A stretch of 64,000 bases of DNA, taken from the NCBI GenBank assembly GCA_037137375.1, contig JBAXKJ010000003.1, forward strand, positions 153,068 to 217,067, given 5' to 3'. The position numbers and the translations under genes were made by a program. Below the pieces are notes generated by a model. It saw only the letters and a list, made by a program, of their open reading frames with translations. It did no database searches and was not told the DNA's origin. This document shows, piece after piece, positions 17,467-26,360 of this stretch (positions within the stretch are counted from its first letter, which is position 1; every line of letters begins with the position of its first letter). The stretch is from CAINVV01 sp037137375 (lineage in GTDB: Bacteria > Bacteroidota > Bacteroidia > Bacteroidales > Prolixibacteraceae).

Positions 17467-18135
17467 TTATCTGTTGGTATACAAGGGCTGCAGCGATTCC
17501 ATGGATTCCAAATATTGCCCATAACGCTTTAATTCGGCGGTTCTTTCCTCCTGACTCATCCTCGCAGGACCCCAGCTGATGAACGGCGGAAGCACTGTCA
17601 TCCCGGCAAAATAGAACATTCCGTGGTGTATCGGGTACAAGATGACTGCCGGATCCCCATTGCCTTTAGCCGTATAAGCGATTTCCGGTCCACCGGTCGT
17701 CATGGTAATGAAGGCTGTTTTTTCTTTGAAAGTCCCATTCTCATAAACACCCCGACCATCACCGTAGACCAAACCCATCGCAAAGACCCTGTCGACCCAT
17801 CCCTTGAGAATCGCAGGTAAACCAAACCACCAAAGAGGAAAATTGAAGATGAGAATATCGCACCAGACCAGCTTGTCCATTTCGACCTTCAAATCCTCAG
17901 TAAAACATTTGGTTTTGCAGGCATTTACCTGCTCCAGCTGATATTTGAAGAAGTCTGGGTTGTTCAAAGATTTGAAGTCACGCCGGTCTCCAACCGGATC
18001 AAACCCCATCGCATAGAGGTCGCTTTCAATCACAATATTCCCCTTTTCTTCAAAATATTGCCTTGCAACATTTCTTAAACCGGAGCAAAATGATTGCTGC
18101 TCCGGATGCGCGTGAACGATTAATATTTTTTTCAT
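17467..18135 (-). CDS. NAD(P)H:quinone oxidoreductase, flavodoxin-like fold
   Basis: A 222-residue protein of the NQO1/KefF family. It starts MKKILIVHAHPEQQSF, the nucleotide/FMN-binding first strand and loop, with WCDILIFNFPLWWFGLPAILKGWVDRVF at about 105-130 (the PLWW flavin motif) and TTGGPE at about 165. It uses FAD or FMN to reduce quinones or xenobiotics by two electrons in the cytoplasm. An upstream in-frame ATG at 18193-18195 would add 20 residues before the conserved first strand, and that extension overlaps a candidate operator; the start at 18135 fits the family. Such genes are often inducible by electrophiles through a nearby regulator, but none is adjacent here. Confidence 0.88.
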   Translation of the reverse strand: MKKILIVHAHPEQQSFCSGLRNVARQYFEEKGNIVIESDLYAMGFDPVGDRRDFKSLNNPDFFKYQLEQVNACKTKCFTEDLKVEMDKLVWCDILIFNFPLWWFGLPAILKGWVDRVFAMGLVYGDGRGVYENGTFKEKTAFITMTTGGPEIAYTAKGNGDPAVILYPIHHGMFYFAGMTVLPPFISWGPARMSQEERTAELKRYGQYLESMESLQPLYTNR

Positions 18136-18150
18136 TTGACCGCGAAATTC

Positions 18151-18172
18151 ATTATTAATGCGTATTAGTAAT
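18151..18172. promoter_or_regulatory. Candidate operator upstream of the quinone reductase
   Basis: ATTATTAAT-GCGT-ATTAGTAAT: two ATTAnTAAT half-palindromes separated by four bases, ending 16 bases upstream of the presumed start at 18135. The symmetry and position suit a dimeric repressor of HxlR or MarR type. That assignment is a guess. Confidence 0.3.
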
Positions 18173-18240
18173 GTATGAGTCTTTCTGTAAAACAACCATT
18201 CCCATACAATTTACTTTTACGAAAAAAATCAGAATTGTTT

Positions 18241-18876
18241 TCAAAAAATCGTTCCCAAAGAAAGATTCCATACTTGGAGCGTGTCGGAACCGAAAGATTT
18301 TTTAATTTTTGAAAGGAAGAATTCGACCTGCATCGGGGCGCAAGGAGACCATATGGAATCTTTTGATGGCGCACTTTGTATACGCCTTGAAAAAGCTAAC
18401 CGGCCTTTATAAGTGTTTTTGGTTGTAAAATGTAACTGTTCAGAAATCCTGATCGAATCTAAAACGATCTTTTTGGAGACTGGAAACGCTTCGGATCCTA
18501 TCAATTTATTAATAGGGAAACTTCTGTCCTCTTTTTCACTCAAGAGCCTGCGATTGACTCCGGTTGTATCTGAAATAAACAAATTTACGACCATCATTTT
18601 GGACTGTTCCCTAAAAGAGCTGTCCATAGAGCTATCTAACAATATATTCAGATAGTCTGATAAGTCAGTCAATTTCTGTTTGGCTTTGGACTCAAAGGCA
18701 GACAAAGATTTTTCAGGTATGAATTCCGACACAAATTCATTTCTTATTTCAGTTTTTTCATTTGAAAGTTTCTCCGCCAATGGTATCTCGCCATTTTGGC
18801 CTCCTTCATTGCACGACTTCGAACACAGGGTAATGTAACAAAGTATCGCAGTAACCAGGTATATAAATCTTCTCAT
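18241..18876 (-). CDS. Unknown exported protein (211 residues)
   Basis: Not recognised. An N-terminal hydrophobic segment at about residues 4-18 is followed by CSKSCNEGG, so export or anchoring is likely, but the context of the Cys residues is not a clean lipobox. The rest is polar, with a helical region (SAFESKAKQKLTDLSDYLNILL) and a C-terminal part with several possible strands. Its ATG overlaps the stop of the gene at 18873-19817 by four bases, so the pair is translationally coupled and probably works together. Confidence 0.55.
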   Translation of the reverse strand: MRRFIYLVTAILCYITLCSKSCNEGGQNGEIPLAEKLSNEKTEIRNEFVSEFIPEKSLSAFESKAKQKLTDLSDYLNILLDSSMDSSFREQSKMMVVNLFISDTTGVNRRLLSEKEDRSFPINKLIGSEAFPVSKKIVLDSIRISEQLHFTTKNTYKGRLAFSRRIQSAPSKDSIWSPCAPMQVEFFLSKIKKSFGSDTLQVWNLSLGTIF

Positions 18877-19817
18877 TTGTTTTTCTCCTTTTGTCTGAAA
18901 CGAATCAATGAGATTTTCTCATTCTGATATTTTGTATCCAGAATATCAATATCCTTCAATCCCGTTGAAGGAAGGGTCAGTTTGTTGATAAACTCTTGTT
19001 TGTTAAAGAGTTCTACCCCAATGGCATCCTTGTCATAAACCTGGTAAATCAAAGCGCTGTCTGCAATCATCTGGCTAAGCTGTTCTCTTCTTTTCTTCCA
19101 GTCTTTCACATTCATGGTCGAAAAGTATTGAATCATCATGGCATAATTATCCGGCTGAAGTTGAATGATTTCATACCTATTGAATTTATCCAGGAGTCTA
19201 AGAATTGTATCTGTCAGGTAATAAGGTGATTTTACGATAAAACGGATATTAGCTTTAACCGTTTTCAGGGAGAAATTGCCATCCTGATTGCATAAGTAAC
19301 TTTTAGGAGACTCTCCAACTCCAAGAACACTTACCTCAATTATCGCGTTAGAAATCGGCTTCCTGGTATCAGCATCGTAAAACTGAAATTTATAATCCTT
19401 GTTGCTGAAGGTTTTAAAAAGTAAATAAAATAGTAATAAGGAAGTTAGTACTAAAAGCGGTACATAAATAAAATACCTGTTTGCAGAAATTGAAGGCGGT
19501 TTGACATTACTTTTGACGGAATGATGGTATTTAAAATCTTCCCAGTTAAGGTAATCGGCATATTTGCTTAACAAATTGAGAATATCGATGCGCGGCAAAG
19601 TCTTCTTTTCAGTTTTTATGTGACTATAGAACCATTTTTCACTTACATGCGCATTCACTTTTTGTAGCAGCTCTTCCTGAAAATTAGATATTTCCTGACC
19701 TTTCCATTCTGAAATTGATGGATTAATTCCCGGATAAGATTGCTGCATTTTGTGCACAATCTTTTCCTTTAACAGGTCAAAAGTTTGATATTCAGGGCTA
19801 TTTCCCATTGGAGCCAC
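18873..19817 (-). CDS. Single-pass membrane protein with carboxypeptidase-like regulatory domain
   Basis: A 314-residue protein. The N-terminal about 100 residues are cytoplasmic and helical, with LPRIDILNLLSKYADYLNWEDF, a motif seen in several Bacteroidota signalling-type proteins. One membrane helix lies at about 112-131 (YFIYVPLLVLTSLLLFYLLF). A periplasmic carboxypeptidase-regulatory-like beta-sandwich follows at about 142-210 (FYDADTRKPISNAIIEVSVLGVG), then a polar tail. The topology (inside sensor, outside sandwich) suggests a role in relaying envelope or cytoplasmic state, but no function is established. It is coupled by a four-base overlap to the downstream exported protein and is divergent from the TPR gene at 19970. 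Confidence 0.55.
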   Translation of the reverse strand: MAPMGNSPEYQTFDLLKEKIVHKMQQSYPGINPSISEWKGQEISNFQEELLQKVNAHVSEKWFYSHIKTEKKTLPRIDILNLLSKYADYLNWEDFKYHHSVKSNVKPPSISANRYFIYVPLLVLTSLLLFYLLFKTFSNKDYKFQFYDADTRKPISNAIIEVSVLGVGESPKSYLCNQDGNFSLKTVKANIRFIVKSPYYLTDTILRLLDKFNRYEIIQLQPDNYAMMIQYFSTMNVKDWKKRREQLSQMIADSALIYQVYDKDAIGVELFNKQEFINKLTLPSTGLKDIDILDTKYQNEKISLIRFRQKEKNK

Positions 19818-19969
19818 TTATGTTAACAGTACAGATTCGTTAAGGTTTTTATTTACAAGTGTTTTACAAATAGTTTACAAGACTCTTGCAAACCCAAAAA
19901 CAGAGATGATTATAATTTTGATTCCCAGAGTACAAATATATTTTTTTGTTCAATTTAAAAATTAGTCTT

Positions 19970-21046
19970 ATGAAAAAACCAATCTTGCTGATTATTTTAT
20001 TGGTGGGCACCCTGACTTTCAGTGCAACAGCGAGTGTAGGCCCGGACAAAGAGGTTCTCAAAGCCTTTGAATTACGCATGAGCGGAAAGGTCGATGAGGC
20101 CAAACTATTACTGGATGGGATTCTCAAAAAGGACTCCACAAATGCTTTAGCGCATTATGAAATGGCAAGACTGAAACATTACTTGCTTACCGGCGGCGGA
20201 GGGCTTAACATCGACGACATCCTCGGTAGTATTAACAAGGCCGTTACATACGATTCTCAGAATTCCACTTTTGCCTATTACAAAGGAATCGTACTGTTTC
20301 TTAATGCATTTATGGCCATGCAAACAGGAACCGGGGAGGTGAAAAAAAGAATAGAGGCGATCTGTGTCCAGTTTAAAAAGGTTCTGTCCATGAAATCCGA
20401 TTACCATGAAGCTGCCCTTTATTTGGTGGAGATTTACGGGATGCTTCCCAAAGATATGGGGGGAGATAGTTTAATAGCGCAGGAATATGCAGCCGGTCTG
20501 GAGGCGAAAAGTAAATATTTTGGAGCCAGGGCCAGAGCAGTATTGGTTTCAAAAGGGACAGATATGGTGAAATTTTGGCTTGAAAGGGTCAACACGGATA
20601 ATAAAAACGCTGATTTACTTACCGAGTTGGGTAAAGCATACCTAAACAATGATGATCTGGTAAATGCTGAAAAGTATTTCGATGAGGCAATAAAATCAGA
20701 TACCTCCAAAAATTATCTAATCCTGAATTTAGCAAGGTATCACATGATGGTGGTCATGCGAAATCGGGATCTTGCCAAAACGAACCTGCCTTTGGCCAAG
20801 ACTTTCCTGGTAAGATATTTGAAGACGGTTCCGGAACCAATTATTCCTTTGAAAGCTTATACGATGGGCTTGCAAACAAGGGCAGAAATGTTTCTCGGTA
20901 ATAAAGTGGAAGCAGACAAGATTTTAGAAGAGGCAAAATCTTTGGATAAATATTTTTCAAGGGCTTCGGGCATTCCAACTTTATTGCTTTTTGATTCTCC
21001 GGAAAAACAGATGCATAATTACTTCTCATTTTTTACGCCGTTTTAA
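19970..21046 (+). CDS. Secreted TPR-repeat protein
   Basis: A 358-residue protein starting MKKPILLIILL with a signal peptide of about 20 residues. TPR-type helix pairs run through the mature part: FELRMSGKVDEAKLLLDGILKKDSTNALAHYEMARL at about 33-70 and LLTELGKAYLNNDDLVNAEKYFDEAIKSD at about 220-250. TPR proteins are protein-interaction scaffolds; the partner is unknown. The ATG at 19970 is preferred over one 24 bases upstream because it begins a normal signal peptide. A small membrane protein follows 67 bases later. Confidence 0.75.
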   Translation: MKKPILLIILLVGTLTFSATASVGPDKEVLKAFELRMSGKVDEAKLLLDGILKKDSTNALAHYEMARLKHYLLTGGGGLNIDDILGSINKAVTYDSQNSTFAYYKGIVLFLNAFMAMQTGTGEVKKRIEAICVQFKKVLSMKSDYHEAALYLVEIYGMLPKDMGGDSLIAQEYAAGLEAKSKYFGARARAVLVSKGTDMVKFWLERVNTDNKNADLLTELGKAYLNNDDLVNAEKYFDEAIKSDTSKNYLILNLARYHMMVVMRNRDLAKTNLPLAKTFLVRYLKTVPEPIIPLKAYTMGLQTRAEMFLGNKVEADKILEEAKSLDKYFSRASGIPTLLLFDSPEKQMHNYFSFFTPF

Positions 21047-21100
21047 AACAAATGAAGAAAAACCCATATTTAATTCTTAACTTTATTTTTCACTTAATTC

Positions 21101-21106
21101 AGGAGG
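21101..21106 (+). promoter_or_regulatory. Unusually strong Shine-Dalgarno sequence
   Basis: AGGAGG, seven bases before the ATG at 21114. Most genes in this window have no recognisable Shine-Dalgarno sequence, as is normal for Bacteroidota, so this site is an exception and makes the start at 21114 secure. Confidence 0.6.
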
Positions 21107-21113
21107 CAATATT

Positions 21114-21518
21114 ATGTTAGAGTATGTTCATAAACACATCGTTGCAGAATTGCAACAGAGTGCAAAGACGGATATGATTTTTATCCTTTCTTCAATTCTG
21201 CTCAATCTTATGACACTTGGGATTAACTCAGGAATGGTCCAGAAATCAAGAACAGACGACACCGTACTGGCTGTAATGTTCATTTTTGTTGGACTTGTTT
21301 TGCTTATCAATGTGGTGGCCATCTTCGGTTTATTGAAGGGAAAGCAAACACGTACAAAACTTTTGACCGGAATCATTGAAATGTATCGCGATCAGAAGGT
21401 AGATAAATACTACGATTCTTCTCTCTTGTCGAGCTATAGTGTCAGATACAATCTTTTTATTATGGTAGTAGTTTGCACCGGTGTCATTGCTATCGTTGTG
21501 CCATTTGTAATGAGATAG
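21114..21518 (+). CDS. Small membrane protein with three predicted membrane helices
   Basis: A 134-residue protein, not assigned to a family. Predicted membrane helices lie at about 20-38 (MIFILSSILLNLMTLGIN), 52-75 (VLAVMFIFVGLVLLINVVAIFGLL) and 111-131 (LFIMVVVCTGVIAIVVPFVM). Short basic loops lie between them (KGKQTRTK). The start is fixed by an AGGAGG seven bases upstream. It follows the TPR gene by 67 bases in the same direction, so the two may share a transcript that ends at the hairpin 21555-21584. Confidence 0.65.
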   Translation: MLEYVHKHIVAELQQSAKTDMIFILSSILLNLMTLGINSGMVQKSRTDDTVLAVMFIFVGLVLLINVVAIFGLLKGKQTRTKLLTGIIEMYRDQKVDKYYDSSLLSSYSVRYNLFIMVVVCTGVIAIVVPFVMR

Positions 21519-21554
21519 AAACTATCATATTGCTGATCAGCTTACTTTAAATAA

Positions 21555-21584
21555 CAAATGCCATGGCTTCAACCATGGCATTTG
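21555..21584. terminator. Bidirectional hairpin terminator
   Basis: CAAATGCCATGG/CCATGGCATTTG, a perfect 12-bp stem with a six-base loop, between the convergent membrane-protein gene (ends 21518) and the fumarase gene (ends 21609). There is no long T tract, so efficiency is uncertain. Confidence 0.65.
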
Positions 21585-21608
21585 ACTTGAAATTCCAGTC
21601 TTATCTGA

Positions 21609-23216
21609 CTATTTCAACGAGGCAAAGAAGTCATTCCCCTTGTCGTCGACAATGATAAAAGCAGGAAAATCCACTACCGTGATTTTGCGGACTGCCTCCA
21701 TACCCAACTCGGGGAAATCGATTACCTCCACAGACTTGATGCTGTTTTTGGCTAAGATGGCAGCCGGCCCTCCGATGGAACCCAGATAGAAACCGCCATA
21801 CTTTTTGCAGGCTTCGGTGACCTGATTCGAGCGATTCCCCTTGGCAAGCATGATCAGCGAACCACCCAGGGACTGGAATTTTTCCACATAACTGTCCATT
21901 CGTCCTGCCGTGGTCGGTCCAAAACTTCCTGAGGCCATACCTGCTGGCGTTTTAGCCGGACCAGCATAATAAACCGGATATTTCTTGAAATATTCAGGCA
22001 TCTCTTCACCTCTGATGATCATCTCATTAATCTTGGCGTGCGCGATATCGCGTGCGACCACAAGCGTGCCCTTCAGGCTCAAGCGGGTCTTGACAGGATA
22101 TTTGGAAAGTTCCCTGCGTACTTCTTCCATCGGCCGGTCTAAATCGATTTCAACGGATGGCTGTAAAAATGGCGCAGTCTTGGGTAGGAAGCGTTCCGGA
22201 TTCGTTTCCAATTGTTCCAGGAAGATGCCATCAGTGGTAATCTTCGCCTTGATATTGCGGTCAGCGCTGCAGCTGACGCCAATCCCAACCGGACAGGAGG
22301 CTGCATGCCTGGGCAAGCGGATTACCCGCACATCGTGCACGAAATATTTTCCGCCGAACTGGGCGCCGATTTCGCTCTTCTGACAGATATCCGTGATCTT
22401 TTCTTCCCATTCCAGATCCCTGAAGGCCTGACCTCCTTCGTTGCCGGAAGTTGGCAGATGATCATAATATCCTGCCGACGCCTTCTTCACCGTTGCCAGG
22501 TTCGCCTCGGCCGAAGTGCCGCCAATGACAATGGCCAGATGATACGGCGGACAGGCGGAAGTCCCCAAATCCTTGATTTTTTCCTTGACAAATTTCGTTA
22601 GCGTCTCCTCATTCAGAAGTGACTTTGTCATTTGGTACAGATAAGTCTTATTGGCCGATCCACCTCCTTTGGTGATGAACAGAAACTCGTAGGAATTGCC
22701 CTCAGTAGCATAAATATCTATCTGTGCCGGAAGGTTGTTTCCGGTGTTTTTCTCGTCGAACATGGTCAGCGGCACGACCTGCGAATAACGAAGATTACGA
22801 TCCCGGTAGGTCTCGAAAATACCTTTAGAGATGGCTTCGGAATCGTCCATGCCAGTCCAGACATTCTCACCTTTCTTACCGATGACAATCGCTGTGCCGG
22901 TATCCTGACAGGTAGGTAACTCACCTTCAGCGGAGACGACCTGGTTCAGTAACATGGTGTAAGCCACGAAGATATCGTTGTCGCTGGCTTCCGGGTCTTT
23001 CAAAATGCCGGACAGTTTTTCTAGATGGGAGGCTCTCAGGTAAAAAGAAACATCCGCGAAGGCTTCCCTGGAAAGGAGTTCAAGTCCCTCGGGAGCAATC
23101 TGTAGAATTTTTCTTCCTTCGACTTCGATGGTCTTTACGAAATCTTTTGTAAGTAGCTTGTATTGAGTAGTATCCTGAGCAACAGGAAAGGGTTTTTGGT
23201 AACTAAATCCAGCCAT
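21609..23216 (-). CDS. fumA: Class I fumarate hydratase (4Fe-4S)
   Basis: A 535-residue one-chain class I fumarase. The first domain has QVVSAEGELPTCQDTGTAIVIGKKG with the first cluster Cys; further on are IGAQFGGKYFVHDVRVIRLPRHAASCPVGIGVSCSADRN with the other conserved Cys. The C-terminal beta domain has GPTTAGRMDSY and GGPAAILA. It interconverts fumarate and malate in the TCA cycle using an oxygen-sensitive 4Fe-4S cluster, which fits an anaerobic or facultative life style. The start at 23216 (MAGFSYQKPF) is chosen over one 42 bases upstream because the extra residues are not family-like. It is a single gene ending at a shared terminator. Confidence 0.93.
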   Translation of the reverse strand: MAGFSYQKPFPVAQDTTQYKLLTKDFVKTIEVEGRKILQIAPEGLELLSREAFADVSFYLRASHLEKLSGILKDPEASDNDIFVAYTMLLNQVVSAEGELPTCQDTGTAIVIGKKGENVWTGMDDSEAISKGIFETYRDRNLRYSQVVPLTMFDEKNTGNNLPAQIDIYATEGNSYEFLFITKGGGSANKTYLYQMTKSLLNEETLTKFVKEKIKDLGTSACPPYHLAIVIGGTSAEANLATVKKASAGYYDHLPTSGNEGGQAFRDLEWEEKITDICQKSEIGAQFGGKYFVHDVRVIRLPRHAASCPVGIGVSCSADRNIKAKITTDGIFLEQLETNPERFLPKTAPFLQPSVEIDLDRPMEEVRRELSKYPVKTRLSLKGTLVVARDIAHAKINEMIIRGEEMPEYFKKYPVYYAGPAKTPAGMASGSFGPTTAGRMDSYVEKFQSLGGSLIMLAKGNRSNQVTEACKKYGGFYLGSIGGPAAILAKNSIKSVEVIDFPELGMEAVRKITVVDFPAFIIVDDKGNDFFASLK

Positions 23217-23281
23217 AGCTATAAATATTGTGTGAATAAAATATTCTGGTAAGGACAAAGATACAAATAGGAAGCGGGAGA

Positions 23282-23917
23282 TTATTGCAGCTGATCCGAT
23301 TCAAAGATGAAAATTCCCTTTTCTGCAAGCATCGCTGCTTCGACCATTTTCCGGGCAACTTTGTCCACATGTATTGCCTTGTATTTCGCAGGGATTAAGA
23401 AATCAATCGCCGTCATCATCCAGCTGGCGAACTTTTCTCCGGCGCGTTTTTCGACCCTTGGACCCAGAAGTAAGGAAGGTCTGAAAATCCCCAGTCGGGG
23501 AAATCCTAATAATTTAAGATCTTCTTCTACCTGACCTTTGACTTTGTTGTAAAAAATAGTTGAAGAAGCACTTGCGCCCATGGAGCTGACCAGGTAAAAA
23601 CCGGTCGCACCGGCGGCAAGGGCCATCTGGGCAAAGGAGATGACATAATCGTGATCGACCCTCACAAAGGCTGGTTTGCTACCTGCCTTGGCAATCGTTG
23701 TTCCCAATGTGCAAAAGGCATCATCTGCCTTGAAATCAAATGGTTGTTCGTTAAATTTTTCGAAATCAACTACATGCTGAACCAGTTTTGGATGGTCGGC
23801 GTCAATCTTCTTTCTTACCAGCAGGTGCACCTTGTCGTATTGTGGCGACTCCAGGAGCATTTTGTAAAGTGAAGAACCTATTAATCCGGAAGCCCCGGCA
23901 ATTACAGCAGATTTCAT
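23282..23917 (-). CDS. NAD(P)-binding Rossmann-fold protein, atypical SDR (HTATIP2-like)
   Basis: A 211-residue protein starting MKSAVIAGASGLIGSSL, a GxxGxxG dinucleotide motif of the short-chain dehydrogenase/epimerase fold. Further on are DAFCTLGTTIAKAGS, YLVSSMGASA (the Ser of the catalytic region), YNKVKGQVEEDL (YxxxK) and LGIFRPSLLLGPR. This set matches atypical SDRs related to HTATIP2/TIP30, many of which have lost a defined enzyme activity. A second in-frame ATG at 23938 would add seven residues (MKNKLLR) and cannot be excluded. It ends 65 bases before the fumarase start in the same direction. Confidence 0.8.
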   Translation of the reverse strand: MKSAVIAGASGLIGSSLYKMLLESPQYDKVHLLVRKKIDADHPKLVQHVVDFEKFNEQPFDFKADDAFCTLGTTIAKAGSKPAFVRVDHDYVISFAQMALAAGATGFYLVSSMGASASSTIFYNKVKGQVEEDLKLLGFPRLGIFRPSLLLGPRVEKRAGEKFASWMMTAIDFLIPAKYKAIHVDKVARKMVEAAMLAEKGIFIFESDQLQ

Positions 23918-24016
23918 ACGTAATAATTTGTTTTTCATTTGCCGTATGGAATACCCAGATATTCATTCTCTGTAGGTAAGACAATTGTCTCATGGGTATT
24001 TCATGGCTTCGAAAGG

Positions 24017-25378
24017 TTAAAATAAATAATTCAGTCCGATGTAGAGGCCCTTGCTTCCATCCTGTTCGTTAGCAGCCTTCCCATAATCAATGGAGATGAC
24101 AAAATTCTGGTTCATGACAATCCGCACTCCAGCGCCATAAGTGGTATGCATCTTCTCGGCTCCGGGATTGAAATAATCGCTTCTGTTCTCTGTGAAGGAG
24201 GTCAGGGTAGTTGGGATAACTACCTTTTTTGTCACCTGACCCAGGTCAACAAAGGTATTCAGTCCGAAATAAAATTTTTGGTTGATGAAATTTGCCCTGG
24301 CAAATTTCCATCTTAACTCAAAATTACCATAGAATACGCCGTCTCCGTACACTCTGTTTCTGAGGGCTCCTCTCAGGTAACGTGAGCCGCCCAGACCATT
24401 GGTTGCATAGCCTGTCATGACGGTTGTTATCATTTGCGACTGGTAATAAAATGGCACATGACCACCGATTGTTTGCTGCCAGCCGAGCCGGTAGGCGAAG
24501 GAAAGGTCATCCTTAATCAGGGTAAAATATTGCCTGTGAGTCAGCGAGAATCGGGAGAATCCGGATTCTGCCCCCAGAAATTTCGGGGCAGTGGTAAAGA
24601 CGGCTTCCGTCCACATGCCCTTCATTGGATTTACCGTGACGTTCCGGGTATCATAGACGATACCTGCTTTTAACTCAGGAACAAAACCGCCATTGGCTTC
24701 CCCGGATGGGAGAATACCCCACTGGATATATTTTTCGTACAATCCTGGCTGGGCGGCAACAGTTGGCAACATTTCTGAAGCACTCTTGTTTTTGTTTAAT
24801 TTGTCAATATCGACCGAAGAAATATTAAAATTATGGAGATTTAGTCCGGCGACCCATTTAAAATGAGAATCTCCAATGTTGTGTTGCAGGTCAATTTTGA
24901 ACCGAAAAAGTTTCTGCTGAAACTTATAAAACATCCTGGATTTATAGCCACTTCCAACATATTGATCATCATTCCAGGTCTTCTTCAGAACGGACTCATA
25001 CCCGTTGAAACCGTAGAAATCATTGGCCTGATCGGTCAGGTACGTCATATCCAGGGCGAAGTCGAAGTTCTTAAGTAACTGATCCGAAGTGTAATAGAAT
25101 CGGTTCACTCCACTACCTTTTGTGAATCGTGAAACCTCGAAATAGAGGGAATGATTGAACTTTGGAAACCGTTTGCCATCGCCAAAATTGTAAAAATTAA
25201 CCAGGGCACCGTATTGCAAGCCAAGGTCTGTGTCGAAACTAACGGCAGGAAGCGCTCCGAAATTCCAGCCGGTCTTGATGGAATCAGCTTTTGCTTTGGA
25301 AGATTTATCTGCCGCCTGAACTTGCAGGCTTCCCAGGGAAAGAAGAAAAATTACAACGATTAATCTCTGTAGTTTCAT
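24017..25378 (-). CDS. Outer-membrane beta-barrel protein of the Omp85/BamA-TamA C-terminal type
   Basis: A 453-residue protein with a signal peptide (about 1-22, VQAADKS). It has no POTRA domains and consists of a 16-strand-like barrel: GVNRFYYTSDQLL, GIVYDTRNVTVNPMKGMWTEAVF (the typical 'D-R-N-P-x-x-G' strand of surface-antigen D15 proteins), GYATNGLGGSRYLRGALRNRVYGDG (the lid-lock-like region, with RGALRNRVYG in place of the family's RGY) and a final strand, YIGLNYLF, ending in Phe. BamA-type barrels without POTRA domains are frequent in Bacteroidota; their cargo is unknown. Its upstream region is shared with the divergent endonuclease IV gene. Confidence 0.82.
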   Translation of the reverse strand: MKLQRLIVVIFLLSLGSLQVQAADKSSKAKADSIKTGWNFGALPAVSFDTDLGLQYGALVNFYNFGDGKRFPKFNHSLYFEVSRFTKGSGVNRFYYTSDQLLKNFDFALDMTYLTDQANDFYGFNGYESVLKKTWNDDQYVGSGYKSRMFYKFQQKLFRFKIDLQHNIGDSHFKWVAGLNLHNFNISSVDIDKLNKNKSASEMLPTVAAQPGLYEKYIQWGILPSGEANGGFVPELKAGIVYDTRNVTVNPMKGMWTEAVFTTAPKFLGAESGFSRFSLTHRQYFTLIKDDLSFAYRLGWQQTIGGHVPFYYQSQMITTVMTGYATNGLGGSRYLRGALRNRVYGDGVFYGNFELRWKFARANFINQKFYFGLNTFVDLGQVTKKVVIPTTLTSFTENRSDYFNPGAEKMHTTYGAGVRIVMNQNFVISIDYGKAANEQDGSKGLYIGLNYLF

Positions 25379-25497
25379 AGGTAGAATGGTTACTTAGTTT
25401 AATTCAATACGAATATCAGATAAATTTTTCAATTATCTTCAACCCTTTCTTTTTAACATCGTATAAGACAGTAATTTTTATATCTAAAAACATTACC

Positions 25498-26355
25498 ATG
25501 AAGTTCATAGGAGCACATGTAAGTGCCGGCGGCGGAGTCGAAAATGCTCCTCTTAATGCCAAAGAAATCGGAGCGAACGCCTTTGCCCTCTTTACTAAAA
25601 ACCAACGTCAGTGGAATTCGCCACCGCTAACCCCGAAGAGTATTGAGGCATTTAAAGCCAATTGTGCAAAATTCGGATTCCTTGCGGAGATGATTCTCCC
25701 GCACGACAGCTACCTTATTAACCTGGGTCATCCTGAAGCTGAGCCATTGGCCAAATCGAGGGAAGCCTTTCTGGATGAGATGCAGCGGTGCGAGCAACTC
25801 GGGCTGAAACTTCTGAATTTTCATCCTGGCAGCCATCTGCAGAAGATCGAAATATCAGCTTGCCTGACTAATATTGCCGAATCGATCAATTTTGTTCTTG
25901 AAAGGACTAAAGGAGTGACGGCAGTCTTGGAAAATACTGCCGGACAGGGGTCGAATCTGGGTCACATTTTCGAACAGATTGCGGAAATTATTTCGCAGGT
26001 CGAGGACAAATCCCGCGTTGGGGTTTGTATCGATACCTGTCATACTTTTACGGCAGGTTATGACCTGCGGGTGAAAGAGGAGTATGAACGAACATGGGCG
26101 AAGTTCGGAGACATCATAGGTTTCGATTACCTGAAGGGAATTCACCTCAATGATTCCAAGAAAGAACTGGGTTCGAGGGTCGACCGTCATGATAATGTGG
26201 GCAAAGGGCTGATCGGAATCGAACTCTTTAAAATGGTAATGAAGGATGACCGGTTAAATAATATTCCGATCATCCTTGAAACACCGGACGAAACGCTTTG
26301 GGCGGAGGAAATCAGTCTACTGAGAAAATTTGAAGTTGAGAATATGGGAAAATGA
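25498..26355 (+). CDS. nfo: Endonuclease IV (AP endonuclease)
   Basis: A 285-residue TIM-barrel nuclease of normal length. The zinc ligands are visible: His69 in ILPHDSYLINLGHPE, His109 in LNFHPGSH, Glu145 in AVLENTAGQGSNLG, Asp179 and His182 in CIDTCHTFTAGYD, His216-type in HLNDSKKELGSRVDRH, and Glu in ILETPDET. It cuts DNA 5' to abasic sites in base-excision repair. It is divergent from the Omp85-type gene and convergent with the sialate esterase gene, whose stop lies only five bases away. Confidence 0.96.
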   Translation: MKFIGAHVSAGGGVENAPLNAKEIGANAFALFTKNQRQWNSPPLTPKSIEAFKANCAKFGFLAEMILPHDSYLINLGHPEAEPLAKSREAFLDEMQRCEQLGLKLLNFHPGSHLQKIEISACLTNIAESINFVLERTKGVTAVLENTAGQGSNLGHIFEQIAEIISQVEDKSRVGVCIDTCHTFTAGYDLRVKEEYERTWAKFGDIIGFDYLKGIHLNDSKKELGSRVDRHDNVGKGLIGIELFKMVMKDDRLNNIPIILETPDETLWAEEISLLRKFEVENMGK

Positions 26356-26360
26356 GAATA

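Noticed and set aside
23217..23258. Longer N-terminus of the fumarase
   Set aside because: The added 14 residues are not family-like and MAGFSYQKPF is the usual start.
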